Positions 34,888-46,178 of a DNA stretch of 64,000 nucleotides are shown one piece after another (position 1 is the first letter of the stretch; the number at the start of each line of letters is the position of its first letter). Both the position numbers and the translations under genes were made by a program. The notes beneath the pieces were generated by a model. It made no database searches. It was not told the DNA's origin and saw only the letters and a program-made list of their open reading frames with translations. Where the stretch lies: the NCBI GenBank assembly GCA_001566295.1, contig KQ964248.1, forward strand, positions 1,364,001 through 1,428,000, written 5' to 3'. The DNA is from Microdochium bolleyi (taxonomy: Eukaryota > Ascomycota > Sordariomycetes > Xylariales > Microdochiaceae).

Positions 34888-37350
34888 GTCGGTGTGTGGT
34901 TGATGGTCCGTAGTCGTGGAGGCGAAGCCGATCCGCCAAGACCAGACCCGCCGGCTCCGAAAGGCCCGGGGGCGGAGGACCCCTGCTCGGCGGGCACCAA
35001 GAATAGCATCAACACCCGCTCTCCGCGTCAGCCCCCAGAGGAACGCTGGGCAACCATCTTCTTGAGAGAAACTCAGAGTTGGGGCTGAACGGCAGTGCTG
35101 CACAGCACGAGGGCCGTGGAAGCCAACTCTTGGGGTCCCCGTCTGGTGAGTGCACTCCGCATGCTTGTCTCGGGCTGCTTCGGGGCGGGCAATGATCGAG
35201 CGGGAGTCGGTGGATGCGCAACAAGACGAAGGATTGCGCCTGCGTCGTGTGGCAAGTGCAGATCGCAGACGGCGAGGTCGCCGATCATTCGAAAGTGAAT
35301 ATTTCCCACGTTTCCTGTTTCAGATGTCTACTGGCCATCATGTGTTTCTTTGCAGTAGAAACCACCCAGACCAGCCCCCAAAGACTTCCGGGGGGCGGCA
35401 TACGAACTTGAAACTCAAAGGATCGCGGGGCGGCCCAAGATAGATGCAGACCCCACGATCGCCGGAGGAAGCACTTCAGCCTGGCACCGGTAGGATTGCG
35501 TATGTGTCTGTACGTGTGTGCGCGGCACGGCTCAGCCGAGATGCTCGCGGGATTCGAATCATCGGTCGGAGAGTTTGGCAAAGATGTGCATGTGAGCCAT
35601 GGTCCGTATGGTGCGGCTGACATCACTCTGAACACAGCCTCGAACTTCTGTCCGCGGATGGGATGTAGTGGTGTAGCTGTCAGCCAGACGGCGGGGGCGC
35701 CGATGAGCCAAGTTTAGAATCATCCAGCGGTGGCCTGGGAAGTCTGTCCGTCTCGGGCTGATCCAGCACTCAACGTCGCGTCTTCTCAGAGAACCGTGAG
35801 CCTGGAGTGCCATGTACCGAAGCGCATTATTTCTGTCCTTTTGGTCACCTTTCAGTGGCAAGCAATAAGCTCACAACAACCCTTTTTGTGAGGATTGCGA
35901 TGCCTAGCCTAGGTTGTTTTTCCATCCCTGGCTCCTGCGTATCGTCATGCGTGGCACTTTGCGCTATGAAGGGGTCTTCGATTTTCGGAACGACTATTGA
36001 TGAGGATATTGATGACGATGATACAGCTAGCAGTACTTGGCTATATCTGGATAGGGGCAAGATGTTGCCGTTGCTCATTGTCTGTAGTCCTGTCCTCCGG
36101 TCTCAGCCTCCTCGTTCTTCGGGTCTCAAAACAAAGGAGGAAGCTTTGGCACTTTGATGACGCTTTATGTTTGTTTCAGAGAATTATCGTTTTTAGTCGA
36201 CTCGGCCACTGGGCTAGTATGTCTCATCTCCCGATCTGATTTTTTCCACCAGAAAGGATATTGTATGTCTGGTTTTTACCATTAAATGGTAAGTAGTATG
36301 GCTTCTATGTTCAGCTTTATCTGTACATAAACCTCGGGTTCACCAACCAGGTTGGATCCACACACCACATCGAAATATATTCCAATCCATGGAACGTAGT
36401 ATGTGGGAGTTAGAGCACTATCTAACGTGGTTCATGGTGATACTTGCGAGTCGGACAAGATCCGGAGCAGCTCAAGCCGGAGCTTTTTACAAGTTTCTGA
36501 CTCTGTTTCCCGCTGTTCCTTCGCACCTCCCCATGACAACAAATAACCAAACTTCGAGACAATACTGAACTCAACCAAGTCATGGATTTGTCATTCCCAA
36601 TATTCGTGCCGTAATGGCGAGCATCCGTCGCTGTCCCTTTGTGATGGGGTTCGCTCGCCGTTTTGGTGCTCTCGGTGAGCGCAATTCCGACATGACTCGA
36701 TGGTTGACTGCGGGTATGATGATCATGCCGCGCACATATCACATGCCCGGCGACGTACTTGATTCGTACCAGCCGTCAGGGATCTCAAGGGTTTGGTGAG
36801 AACTGGCCAGAGCTCCGTGGCTGTGAAACGGTACTCAGCAACGTACAAAAATGAAGCGCTTACACAGTTTGCACTCAACAGGTCGTGTTCGATGAGACTT
36901 CTCCTCCAGCTGGCAGACGTGAATACAATGCAAAGACTCGCGCCCCTCCGATGATCACATATGGTGCTCATGTCATTCACCACTTTCCCCGAGTTCACCT
37001 GCGCATGTGCTCATTCTCTATTCACTAGTCGACCTCTTAGGAGTTGCCCTGAGACCGCATAACCTCACAGAGCCATCCCCGAAACCAGGGTGCTCTAGAT
37101 AGCTGGCGATCTTCATGTCTCGGCATACAAGATTCAGTAAGAAGCAACCATTGCTCCACGGCCACTCCCTACCAATACAGACAAAGGCGCATAAATCACG
37201 CGACAAATTTTCATAGCAGAGAACAACGGCAGCCTTGACAAAGCACGTCTCCCTGGAACGAACGAGAAGGAATGGCTGTAGAATTACCATAAAACCTGCC
37301 AGCTTGCAAAGCGGTTTCGGCCTTCCAAACTACCCGAAGACTCAGCAAGA

Positions 37351-37365
37351 GGGGGGGGGGGGGGG
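37351..37365. repeat. 15-base poly-G run
   Basis: Fifteen consecutive G lie in non-coding DNA. The exact length is prone to sequencing and assembly error. Confidence 0.9.
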
Positions 37366-38656
37366 TTTCGCTCACGGGACATCACCGAAGTTGACCGGAG
37401 GCGCCTACACGACCAATATACGTCACCATCAGAACTCCTCCAGCACGGAGGGGCAGAGACCGACTTCGAGATCTTCGCGCTCTGTATTTTTGCTCACACA
37501 GCTCAAGCGGATCCATGCATGTACTGAAAAAGTAGGACGTACATACAGCCTCGAATCCGTATAGCCAGCCACTCTTCACCCGCGTCACTGCCTCTCTCTC
37601 GACAATGATGTTCTTCACATATTCATGGTTGTTGATTGATTCGGCCCCTTTCGCCCTATGCCATGTAGGCAATAATCTCTGATTTAGCTGTTACGGGAGG
37701 CAGCACCCCCTTCTCGTGAAGGGGGAATATGCAGATGCACCCGCGACGGACAAGAGCAAAGAAACCACTACCTCCCCTCACAGCCCGAGCCGGCGCCCTT
37801 CAAGTCGACACGAGATGTGTACTCTCGACAGATGGTCGGCGGATCAGAAGCTTGGACCAAAACCCCCACCGGTCGTAGACTTTTTCTCAACTCACATCCC
37901 TAGAGCTGAATATGTAGCCCTGGCACGACACCCATTTCGTATCATGAGAAAAGGCACGGGGATGTTTCCACAATAGCAACCGTGCTGGAGGTAGGGCTCG
38001 AAAGCTCAAAGGTAGCTTCTTACATTTACAGGTAGTTCAGTTTGGCATGGTCCCGACAGACGAAGTGCACTATTCAGTGTACCAAGACCAGTATGCGTAG
38101 CAGGAGACACAAGACGCGTGCAATAATGTATCAACTAATCATGTTCATGTATTGACATATATTGTCGTTCTGCATATTAGATAACAGGACGAGGATCCTT
38201 GCAAGAACTCTCGCCCCAGCGCATGGGACTCGGCGCTCAAATTGTCGTTGTTTTCCGGACCGAGCTCCAGCGATGCAAGCTCTTTGCTATCACTGTCGCC
38301 GACCGCGTGGAACGTCCCTTTTGTCTATCATTCGAGTTTGTTTTTGTTCCACAACCAACTTGATCCCAAGTTGGGTCATCCCAGACTCCATGTCGCAATG
38401 CGATCGTTGCACCACCGCCGAATGACAAATCCCCACTCATGAATCCAAAGTCCTGATCGGATCGTCAAGAAATATGGCCCGCAACACCGCGTGTCGTCAA
38501 TTACAATGTCACTAATACAAACAGTAGGAGAACTGAGGAAGTGGGGCCCAGGAGGTCATCCCTGGAAAGGACCGCTTGACGCTCATCCCTGAGGTGCACA
38601 GCAAGTGAACCATAATCTGGCTACAGCTGAACGCTTCAGCACGTTCGCAAGCGCAT

Positions 38657-39812
38657 TTAAGCCTTGCGGGAGCGGGTCGAGACGCCGGTGGTCTTGACAC
38701 CGGTCGACTTGGCGCTGCCGTTAGACTCGATGGCGGCGGCAACGACGTGCGGGTCGGGGAGAGGAGCCTGCGACATCTTGCGGAGGGACTTGCGGGCGCT
38801 GGGGGCCTTCTTGTCCTTCTTGTAGGTGGCGAAGTAGAACGAGATGAACAGGACGAGGTAAGAGCTGATGACAGCCATGCCGGAGAAGGCGGCGAACTCC
38901 TCGCCAGCGCACTTGCCAGCATTGGGCATCCACTGGAAGTAGGTCGAGGTGAAGTAGGTGTACGCGGCAAAGTAGACGAAGCCTGGAGGAGTCATTAGCT
39001 CAATGTCTACCGAAAAGCATACTGCTACTGAAGCCAACTTACCAAGGTCGATAATGAACTGGATGATCTGGAAGCGGGTAACCCACTCCTTCCACCAGAT
39101 GCGGATGCCACGCGCGCTCTGGAAGTAGTACCAGTACATGACAACGTGGACACCGAGGTTCAGAGTGATAGGGACCCACGAGACGGCGGTCGAGCCGATC
39201 AGCTGGGTGTAGCAGAGGACGGCAGTAGCGCCGTGGTGGTAGCAGTGGAGGAAGGCTACGAGAATCAACGAGTTAGCAAACTGATTCCAATTCTTCTTCC
39301 AGAGTTCACCTCGACTTACTCAGGGGCTTCTTCTTGAGGAATAGGAAGCAGGTGTCCAGAAGCTCGAGGTACTTGGTGAGGTAGTTGAGGTAGTACAGGA
39401 CGACCAGGGGCTGGGTCCAGCCGCCGTTGCCGTCGCAGATGGCGTAGAAGATGCCCTTGCGGACGACAGTGGGCAGCAGCTGCTCAATGAAGAGAGCCAG
39501 GAGGATGCCGCTGATGGCGGTGAGGTAGAAGTTGTGGATGAGGAAGAGGGTCTTGAGCTTGAAGGGCTCGCGGTTCCTCATCAGCTCGCGGCCGCCGAAG
39601 ATGATGAAGTAGTAAATGACGACGAAGATGGAGGTCTCCTTGAGGGTCGACATGGGTGTCTGGCCGGGGACGAATCTGAAGTCCTCAGCCGGGAAGCCCG
39701 CGACCATCTCGAAAGCCTTGCTGAAGATGGGCCACAGGTGGACGCCAAAGGGGCGGTCGAGGGTCGGGACGGGGAAGCCGCCAAACGCGGAAGAGGCATC
39801 GTGGGTCGACAT
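38657..39812 (-). CDS. ELO-family fatty acid elongase (3-ketoacyl-CoA synthase)
   Basis: The model has three exons on the minus strand: 39812-39320, 39255-39043 and 38982-38657. It encodes 343 residues. Introns of 64 and 60 nt have donors GTAAGT. The histidine box HCYHHG (residues 168-173) is preceded by [18 protein letters not shown], and [14 protein letters not shown] and [11 protein letters not shown] are typical ELO signatures. Several hydrophobic segments are present, as expected for an ER membrane enzyme. ELO proteins condense malonyl-CoA with acyl-CoA in very-long-chain fatty acid synthesis for sphingolipids. Length and motifs resemble yeast Elo2/Elo3, but I cannot separate the two. 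The tail is Lys/Ser-rich ([15 protein letters not shown]) and ends SRKA, not a clear dilysine signal. The first intron interrupts the Thr codon three residues before the His box. Confidence 0.93.
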
Positions 39813-40913
39813 GACGGGCGACTATGTAGGGGGATGTTGTCGCAACGGGAGCCGTGGGGGCTTCTTGTCTTTCTCTGACGCTGAGTGCCGAGAAGACGAC
39901 GTCGTTGGTGATACGACGAGGAGCGGGCTTTTGTTGTTGGAAAAAAGGTCAAGGAGTGACTGTGAAGATGAGAAAAGCGTACGGGGACGCGAAGCTGCCT
40001 CGGCGGGAGTGAGTGCAGAAACGAACAATGCGGACGGGACCGAAGTAGAAAAGGAGAACCCGGGACGAAGGGGGATGCGGGTGAAGAAGAAGAAGGGAGG
40101 AGGAGGTGGAGGAGGCAGTCGTTCAACAAACAACAAGATAGGAGCCAGCGGACACGATGGGAGGAGCCTGGAAGACCGGGCGAGGACAGCGCAGCGGCCA
40201 ACAATTGGCTGCGCGGGAGGGCCGGGGTTCCCGTGCAGGGGCTGCCCACGAGATTGCGATTGCACTTTCTGGTCCTGCGCTGTGGGCTTCTGGCCCAGAA
40301 AACACGTTCTCTCCAACGCTGACGCGCCGTGGCAGAATGTGCGACTTCGGCGTAGCTGGCACTGTCTCTGGCGCGCTGCAAACTGCGTCCGAGCACAGTG
40401 CACAGCACAACATCACGACGCCCCGCCGCACATGTCAGTCCTCTGGCCAGCACGCCCAAGCCACGGGACGCGAGGACCCCGATGGCTGCGGCTCAGGGGG
40501 CCGCCGTTCTCCATGCCGAGCCGCGCAGATTTGGGTCATCTCGGCCAGGCCCCACGAGACGTTTCCGCGCAGCCGGCCAATTGCGGGTCTGGCAATCAGA
40601 GGAGGTGGCTGTTCCAATGCCATTTTCGATGGCTGGTGATGCCGCTGCACATGCAACGCTCCCGCACCAGCCGCGGCCGTTGCCATGGCTTGCTTTGTCA
40701 CTTGCGGGATGATGTGCCGTGTCGAGGGCCGGCCGTGGTCAAGAGCGCCCCTTTTTTCGGCACTTCCACGCCGGGACTGACGACGCGGCTCCGCGTTTAT
40801 GCTTCCAAGGACACGGGTTTTTAAGCTTCAGGGACAAGCACATCCTCAGCGGGCCGCGCGGCAGGTAATACTTCGACCATGTGTAGCAATTGAGTCTGGG
40901 ATCACGTCTACTC
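39813..40913. other. Intergenic region, ELO upstream and TUL1 downstream
   Basis: This 1.1-kb region carries the ELO promoter and leader and the TUL1 3' UTR. Long open frames run through it on both strands, partly antisense to ELO exon 1. They have no domain and look like effects of high GC content. Confidence 0.6.
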
Positions 40914-43439
40914 CTACAGCGGCGGCAGCTCCTCTCTGCAAATTGGGCACTGCAGCCTGAACCGCAGCCACGCCTCCAGGCAGTCGCTGTGGAATATGTG
41001 CCGGCACGGCGTCACCATGTAGCTCCGCCGAGCGAGCACGCCCGCCACGCCGCCAGCCGTGGGGTCATCGTCCCCGGCCCTGATGACCGGCACCTCCAGG
41101 TTCTCCCGGCAGACGACGCACTGCGTGCTATATATGTTGTGCCGCTTCTCTTCCCCGCCGGAGCGCTTGCTTGTCCGGTCCACCGCGACCGGACTGGTCG
41201 GCGTCGCCACGAGACCGATGGGCAGCCCCGCGGCCTCGATGTTGTCTTCCCGCAGAATCGGGTGATACTCCCATGCTTCCGGCATCCAACCCTGCGGGAC
41301 TCCAAAGCGAGGCCCCAAGATAGACTGCGCCACAAGGATGACGATCTGGAGCCAGACCCAGCCTGCCAGGAATGCGAACGAACTCCAGTCTGGCTCCGCG
41401 AACGCAAAGTTGTCCTTGACCAGATAGAAATATCCAATTGGGGCCATGCGCAACACTGACTGCCCGACCACAAACGGCCAGGCCAGCGCTCTGCGGCAGT
41501 TCCTGTATGCATTTCGGTGGATCTGGGGCCACCACAGAGACAAATATGCGAGAGCTAGTAGGTTAAAGTATGCTGCGCGGAAACTTGGTCGCCAGCCCGT
41601 TGTGGCCAACGTGAGAAACAGAATCAACGTGCTGCACATGATGAGACGGCCGAAGATGTTGCTCAACGGTGTGGTGCGAGTGTTTGCAGCAGCATTCGCG
41701 TTGGGCGCAGTTGCTGGGGCTGGCAGTGTTGCGTTGTTGGTGTTGGTTTCGTTGACCTCAGCGATCTCTGCGTCAATATCCTGGTCAGACGGGACAATGA
41801 CTGGCACATCCGTGGAGTGCGCAGTGGGCTGAGGAGCATCGGGCGCTGCGACCGTCGTTGTGCTCGGTGGATTGTTGCTTGCGTACCGAGCAGCGTTCGC
41901 GGCTTGGGTTTGCTGTCTCAGGCGCTCCCGTTCTCTCTCCTCCCTCCTCCACTCTGGCTCCTGTACTTTGTATATCTCGGACAGGAAGATATTTCCCGTC
42001 ATCATGGACAGGAACGATGCGCCGGTGACAAGCAGAGATGGCAACAGAGTCGTGGAGGCCGACAGCGACCAGGCGATTGAACCGATGAACACAGTGCCAT
42101 CAGCAAGCAGCATGATGCTGGCCGTGTAGAAGCTGATTCGCCCCAGGGTCGACGGCGTAGAAGTCTCCCTCATCTGTAGCTTGAGCAGCTGCACCTGGCC
42201 GAAAACCACTATTCCAAGCCCGATGAGCCACACGCTGATGCTGTACAGAAAAGTTTCCTGCTTCATGCCCTGCAAATGGAGCCCGTCCGCGGGTGCATAA
42301 GCAGGCGGCCCCTTCGATTCGAGGAAGAAAGCGCAATCTGGCGAGTACAAGACGGCAGACATTTGTAGCTTGGGACGACCGTGGTGAGATACACCTTGAG
42401 GAAAACGCAGCTCGTCCTCGACCTCGTGGATGGCTTTGATGATGTTCTCAGGCCCTGTCAGAGATGGCTGAACGTGCAGGTAATCTTTCTCCGGTGGATG
42501 AATCTGGACGTAGGCTAGGTATTCGCAATGCGCTGTGGGGTTGAACACATCGACTGGAGCATCGGCAGTGCTGGCCCACGGGTCGACTTGATCCAGGAAG
42601 AAGAGCTGTTCCTTCTTCGACAGCACCTTGTCCAGCGTGCGGTTGAGCAGAGCCTGGCTTGTCTCAAAGAAGGCAGGCCGGCTGGTCAGGTGAGGCAGAC
42701 CGAAGATACCGGCAAACTTCTCGCTCGTGGTCGTGAACAGCATCGCACCTTCTCGCGGCCAGTGGATTCCGTGCATTCTCATGTCGAACTGGCTGCCAGT
42801 GCCCTCGACGTCTTCCACGGTGAAGGTCGCTGTGACTTCTCGCGCCCGAAACTCGGTGTGTAGCAAGATCAACGGGTCAAGCACCTCAGGTTCTGTGCCA
42901 GCTGCTTCATCGTCCTCGATACGCACGAGCATCTTCCCTTCTCGGCCTGTAACATTCCGGCTCCATTCGAATGCGCCGCTCGCCCAGGTAATGTTGGGTG
43001 TGGCATCAGTCAGGTTGTAGTCCCTTATCGTTCGAGGCACGGAGCCGTCCTCGCGATGCCAAAAGCCATGAACGACGCCAGTTGCGTTTTGCCACACTGG
43101 CTGCGCTGCTTCGGGGATGCCAACGGCGTTCAGGCTCCAGTCGTCACACTTCTTCCTGAATCGTCCGAGATCGGCCCAGGCAAAATTATCCTTCTCGCGG
43201 AATCCAGTGAGGTTCAAGTACTTTGGCTCCGCTGCGCTGCCATCGCTAACGGTCGGTACTGGGTCGAAGTCGCCCCATTTCGTGCTATTGAGGACCCCGT
43301 GGGCGGCTCGCTGGCGGGTCAGGCGGTTCTTGATGAGATTTGGCCCCGCGATAAGCGGTCCATTGTCGGGAGTCGAGAAGATCCAGAAGGTGAGGACGAT
43401 CAGGAAGATGATGCGGGCGCTCTCTTGCTGCGGCGGCAT
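40914..43439 (-). CDS. TUL1: Tul1/Dsc1-type transmembrane RING E3 ubiquitin ligase
   Basis: A single exon encodes 841 residues. The N-terminus has a signal-anchor-like helix (ARIIFLIVLTFWIFSTP). A luminal region of about 350 residues carries several N-glycosylation sequons. A multi-helix membrane block spans about residues 391-715, interrupted by a charged, Ala/Asn/Thr-rich loop. The C-terminus is a RING-H2 finger with Cys774, Cys777, Cys812, His814, His817, Cys820, Cys831 and Cys834, ending REELPPL. This architecture is that of yeast Tul1 and fission yeast Dsc1, the catalytic subunit of the Golgi/endosome DSC complex. That complex degrades misplaced membrane proteins, and in several fungi it is needed for SREBP cleavage and hypoxia adaptation. 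It is divergent with the HSBP1-like gene across 484 nt. Confidence 0.92.
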   Translation of the reverse strand: MPPQQESARIIFLIVLTFWIFSTPDNGPLIAGPNLIKNRLTRQRAAHGVLNSTKWGDFDPVPTVSDGSAAEPKYLNLTGFREKDNFAWADLGRFRKKCDDWSLNAVGIPEAAQPVWQNATGVVHGFWHREDGSVPRTIRDYNLTDATPNITWASGAFEWSRNVTGREGKMLVRIEDDEAAGTEPEVLDPLILLHTEFRAREVTATFTVEDVEGTGSQFDMRMHGIHWPREGAMLFTTTSEKFAGIFGLPHLTSRPAFFETSQALLNRTLDKVLSKKEQLFFLDQVDPWASTADAPVDVFNPTAHCEYLAYVQIHPPEKDYLHVQPSLTGPENIIKAIHEVEDELRFPQGVSHHGRPKLQMSAVLYSPDCAFFLESKGPPAYAPADGLHLQGMKQETFLYSISVWLIGLGIVVFGQVQLLKLQMRETSTPSTLGRISFYTASIMLLADGTVFIGSIAWSLSASTTLLPSLLVTGASFLSMMTGNIFLSEIYKVQEPEWRREERERERLRQQTQAANAARYASNNPPSTTTVAAPDAPQPTAHSTDVPVIVPSDQDIDAEIAEVNETNTNNATLPAPATAPNANAAANTRTTPLSNIFGRLIMCSTLILFLTLATTGWRPSFRAAYFNLLALAYLSLWWPQIHRNAYRNCRRALAWPFVVGQSVLRMAPIGYFYLVKDNFAFAEPDWSSFAFLAGWVWLQIVILVAQSILGPRFGVPQGWMPEAWEYHPILREDNIEAAGLPIGLVATPTSPVAVDRTSKRSGGEEKRHNIYSTQCVVCRENLEVPVIRAGDDDPTAGGVAGVLARRSYMVTPCRHIFHSDCLEAWLRFRLQCPICREELPPL

Positions 43440-43923
43440 TCTATCTGCCAGGGCGCATGCTCAGTGCCCAGCTGGCATAGCTCACGGTGGTGCCGAGTAT
43501 CGGAGGGCGCGGAGTGAAAGCCTGGAGCTCTGGATATGGGTTTGGCCCCAACCGATGGTCCCGTATCTTCGAATGCTGCGCTGTCGCCTGTCCCGCGTTC
43601 TGGGTTTTTGTCGGTGAATGGGGTTGTTAAGCTGGGGTTCAGGGCAGTTGTTCATCTCGAATGCGACGTCAGGAGCTAGAGGCCGAAGCTCCAAAGCTCC
43701 AGGGTGGGGCTAGCATTCCCAGACACGCGCTCTCATTTCAGGGTCATCCTGCTGCATCCTGGGAAGCTCCTAAACACAAACACCAACACCACTCTCGGGT
43801 GCCCACTCGTGATACTCCGCAATATCTAACAAACGTCGATCCGCTTCGGACTAAGAGCTTGATTTCTGCGAACCTCGATTCCCAGCCCCAGGAGCGCGAA
43901 ACTTTCTTTTAGCTGAAATCAAC
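43440..43923. promoter_or_regulatory. Divergent promoter, TUL1 and HSBP1-like genes
   Basis: The 484 nt separate ATG 43439 (minus) from ATG 43924 (plus). I see no coding sequence here. Both promoters must lie within it; I did not assign factor sites. Confidence 0.5.
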
Positions 43924-44300
43924 ATGCCATCTCCTAAGCTTGAGCCAGCTGAGGACATCAAGCCTGTTCCGGCGCAACCAGAAGGCACTGTAAGAAAGTC
44001 AAAGGCTCCGTGGAGATGATGCAAAGACTAACACTTGAGGCAGAGCACCGATGAGCTAACGGCTGTTGTGGAGGACCTGCTCAACTCGCTATCGAACAAG
44101 TTTGCAGGTGTTTCCAGCGAGATCTTCGCCAAGAGTATGGACTGCCCGCCCGCTCAAGAAATGCTTGTTGTCAAGATGATCGAATGCTGATCACCCATTA
44201 ACTTGCAGTGGACGAGATGTCGAGACGGCTGGACAATCTGGAGGCCGCGCTCAAGACGAGTCAGGACGCCAACAGCAACTCCCCATCAAAGCCACAATGA
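43924..44300 (+). CDS. Heat shock factor-binding protein 1 (HSBP1) homologue
   Basis: The model has three exons: 43924-43989, 44044-44134 and 44209-44300. It encodes only 82 residues. Introns of 54 and 74 nt have donors GTAAGA and GTATGG and acceptors GGCAG and TGCAG. The core is one long heptad helix: DELTAVVEDLLNSLSNKF, then GVSSEIFAKMDEMSRRLDNL. This matches the HSBP1 family, a small trimeric coiled-coil protein that in animals binds HSF1 and dampens the heat-shock response, and also supports WASH complex assembly. The Met of MDEMSRR is formed across the second splice junction. The flanks are short and disordered. The function in this fungus is inferred. It converges with the disulfide isomerase gene at 188 nt. 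Confidence 0.88.
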
Positions 44301-44488
44301 GGTTGATACGGTCACCGAGGAGATTGAAAGCAGAAAGTGTAACGCGGCGTTCCACGGGTCATGTTAACATTATCGTAAGGGCTATCTGATTTCGTGCAGC
44401 CGAATTGACGACATATCTCTACAAAAATTTGTGTTGTCATGAAAATCCTACTAGTGCGTAACGGTCTTCCAGTTTAGGATGTAGTTCT

Positions 44489-45668
44489 CTACAACTCGTC
44501 CTTTCCGGTGACTTTCTCAACAACAGCCTGGAGGTACTGCGACAGGATGTTGGACTTGCTCTGGAGCTCGTCCAGCTTGGAGGGGGCGAGGCCACCCTTC
44601 TTGATGAGGCCGTCCAGGCGCTTCGCCTCCTTGGCAACATAGCCCTCGTTCTGAGACAGCTTGTCGAAGACGCGGATGTAGTACTGGGCGTACTTGTACG
44701 CAGACTGCTCGGACAGCTCGCCAGCCACGCGCTTCGCCTCCTCGGCGAACTCGGTCAGCTTGGACCCGTCCACCGCAAACTGCTTGGCGATGTTGCCGAG
44801 CGCCTCGATAGTGCCGGCAGTCGCATCGAGACCACCGCCCTCAACACGGTGGGTGCCGGCCTTGCTGTTGATGAACTCGATCAGGTCCTTCTCCGAACGA
44901 CCTCCAGAGTAGAGCTCGCCTTCCTTGGAACCCTTGGGGAAGAACTTGATGGTCGGGTATGAAGTGACGCCCTGCGCCTGGGCGGTGGCCTTGCTGTTGT
45001 CCGCCTCTGCGTCAACCTTGGCAATGACGACGTCGGGCTCGTTGACAAAGTCGCGGGCGAGAGTCTCCCAAGTGGGAGCGAGGGTCTTGCAGTCTGTGAA
45101 TATTGGTCAGTCTCAGCTGAACCCACGTTTGATGGATGACCTGGATGATTAACTTACGTCCACACCAGGGAGCGGTGAAGGCAACGATGACGTCCTTGTC
45201 GCCACCGACGGTCTCGGAAAAGGTCTTGTCTGTCAGGAAGTTGACCTCGCTGGGCAGCTCGAGCTTTCTCTTGACCTTGACGCCAGAGTTCTCAGTGACG
45301 AACTTGGTCAAGCTCTCGAGATCACGGCCACCTTTGTATTCCTGGGGCTCCTTGCTCTTGCCGTCGAACCACTTGAGCGTGGGGAAGCCCTGGACGCCAT
45401 ACTTGCGACCAAGGGATCTCTCAGCATCGGCGTCGACCTTGGCGATCTGGACGTTCTTGGAGTTGGCAAAGGACTGGGCAAGCTCCTCGTAGACGGGAGC
45501 AAGCGTCTTGCAGTGGCCACACCACGGAGCAAAGAATTCGACGAGAGTGGGTTTGCCGGACTCGAAGACGACCTTGTCGAAGTTGTCGGGGATCAGGTCG
45601 AGGACGGCCGATCCGGCGGCCGCAACGGCCACGAGGCCAGAGAGCACGAAGCTCTTGAGAAGAACCAT
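44489..45668 (-). CDS. ER protein disulfide isomerase, two thioredoxin domains plus ERp29-like C-terminal domain
   Basis: The model has two exons, 45668-45158 and 45093-44489, with a 64-nt intron. It encodes 371 residues. A signal peptide (MVLLKSFVLSGLVAVAAAG) is followed by two thioredoxin domains. Each has a CGHC active site, at residues 50-53 and 169-172. The C-terminal 100 residues form a helical ERp29-type domain (KRVAGELSEQSAYKYAQYYI) and the protein ends KDEL, an ER retrieval signal. This is the ERp38/TigA-type PDI of filamentous fungi, which makes and reshuffles disulfides in secretory proteins. The intron splits the His codon of the second CGHC, so the unspliced message would lose half the protein. 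The gene is divergent with RPS29 across 510 nt. Induction by ER stress is likely but not shown. Confidence 0.93.
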
Positions 45669-46178
45669 TTTGTTGTGGCGGAATATCCTTGATAGAGATC
45701 AGAGGTCTTCCTGAATTGCTTTGGGAACAAGGAAGATGCCACTTTGCCCTTCAAGCTAAAGGGAGCTGGCCGATGTCTCCAGGTCTGGCTGGGGCCCGTT
45801 TCAGCCGGGCATAGCTCTCCTCCAATTGTTGCGGCTGTCGCTCCCCGCCCCTCATGACGCTCCGCGCGGGTCTCTGGATCAGCTTATCAAGCAAGAGTGA
45901 TAAGCCCCCAGGCGAGCGGGCTTCTCCACTCCCAGCAGTCAGGCGCAGATTGTGGCACAGCAGCAGTCCTCAGCCACACCAGGCCAGAGCTCTAAGCGAC
46001 CCACCACACAAAATTTCCAGTGCAGCCAAAATCCACAGGCCCAGCGCCCACCTGCAACGCGATGCCGCATCTCAGAAACTCCCGCCCCCAGTCAGCCAGT
46101 CCAGCCAGATCAGCCAGCACACCACAACCGAAAACTCCGCGTCCGTGACAGCAACTCGTCATCCGCCAAACCGCAATC
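45669..46178. promoter_or_regulatory. Divergent promoter, PDI and RPS29 genes
   Basis: The 510 nt separate ATG 45668 (minus) from ATG 46179 (plus). A CCAAT box is present at 45822-45826. The last 200 nt before RPS29 are rich in C and A with few T, as in the leaders of many fungal ribosomal protein genes. Confidence 0.5.

Larger units (their letters stand above)
29075..38656. other. 9.6-kb gene-poor region
   Basis: I find no firmly supported gene in this stretch. It contains the upstream region of the acidic protein gene, simple repeats (GT)n at 34.84 kb, a poly-G run at 37.35 kb, a G-quadruplex-type tract at 33.10 kb, GGAA repeats at 34.64 kb and four TTTCG units at 33.23 kb. A possible small minus-strand gene at 33.55-33.80 kb is listed separately. 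Base composition drifts toward AT from about 35.8 to 38.5 kb. Confidence 0.5.

Noticed and set aside
39581..40459. Minus-strand open frame of about 290 codons overlapping the ELO start
   Set aside because: It is a different frame of the ELO first exon and leader, rich in Ser/Pro/Arg with no recognisable motif. The ELO frame is clearly the coding one.
39616..40824. Plus-strand open frame of about 400 codons over the ELO 5' region
   Set aside because: It is antisense to ELO exon 1, has no domain, a Gly/Arg/Cys-rich composition and no conserved pattern. GC-rich DNA readily leaves such frames open.
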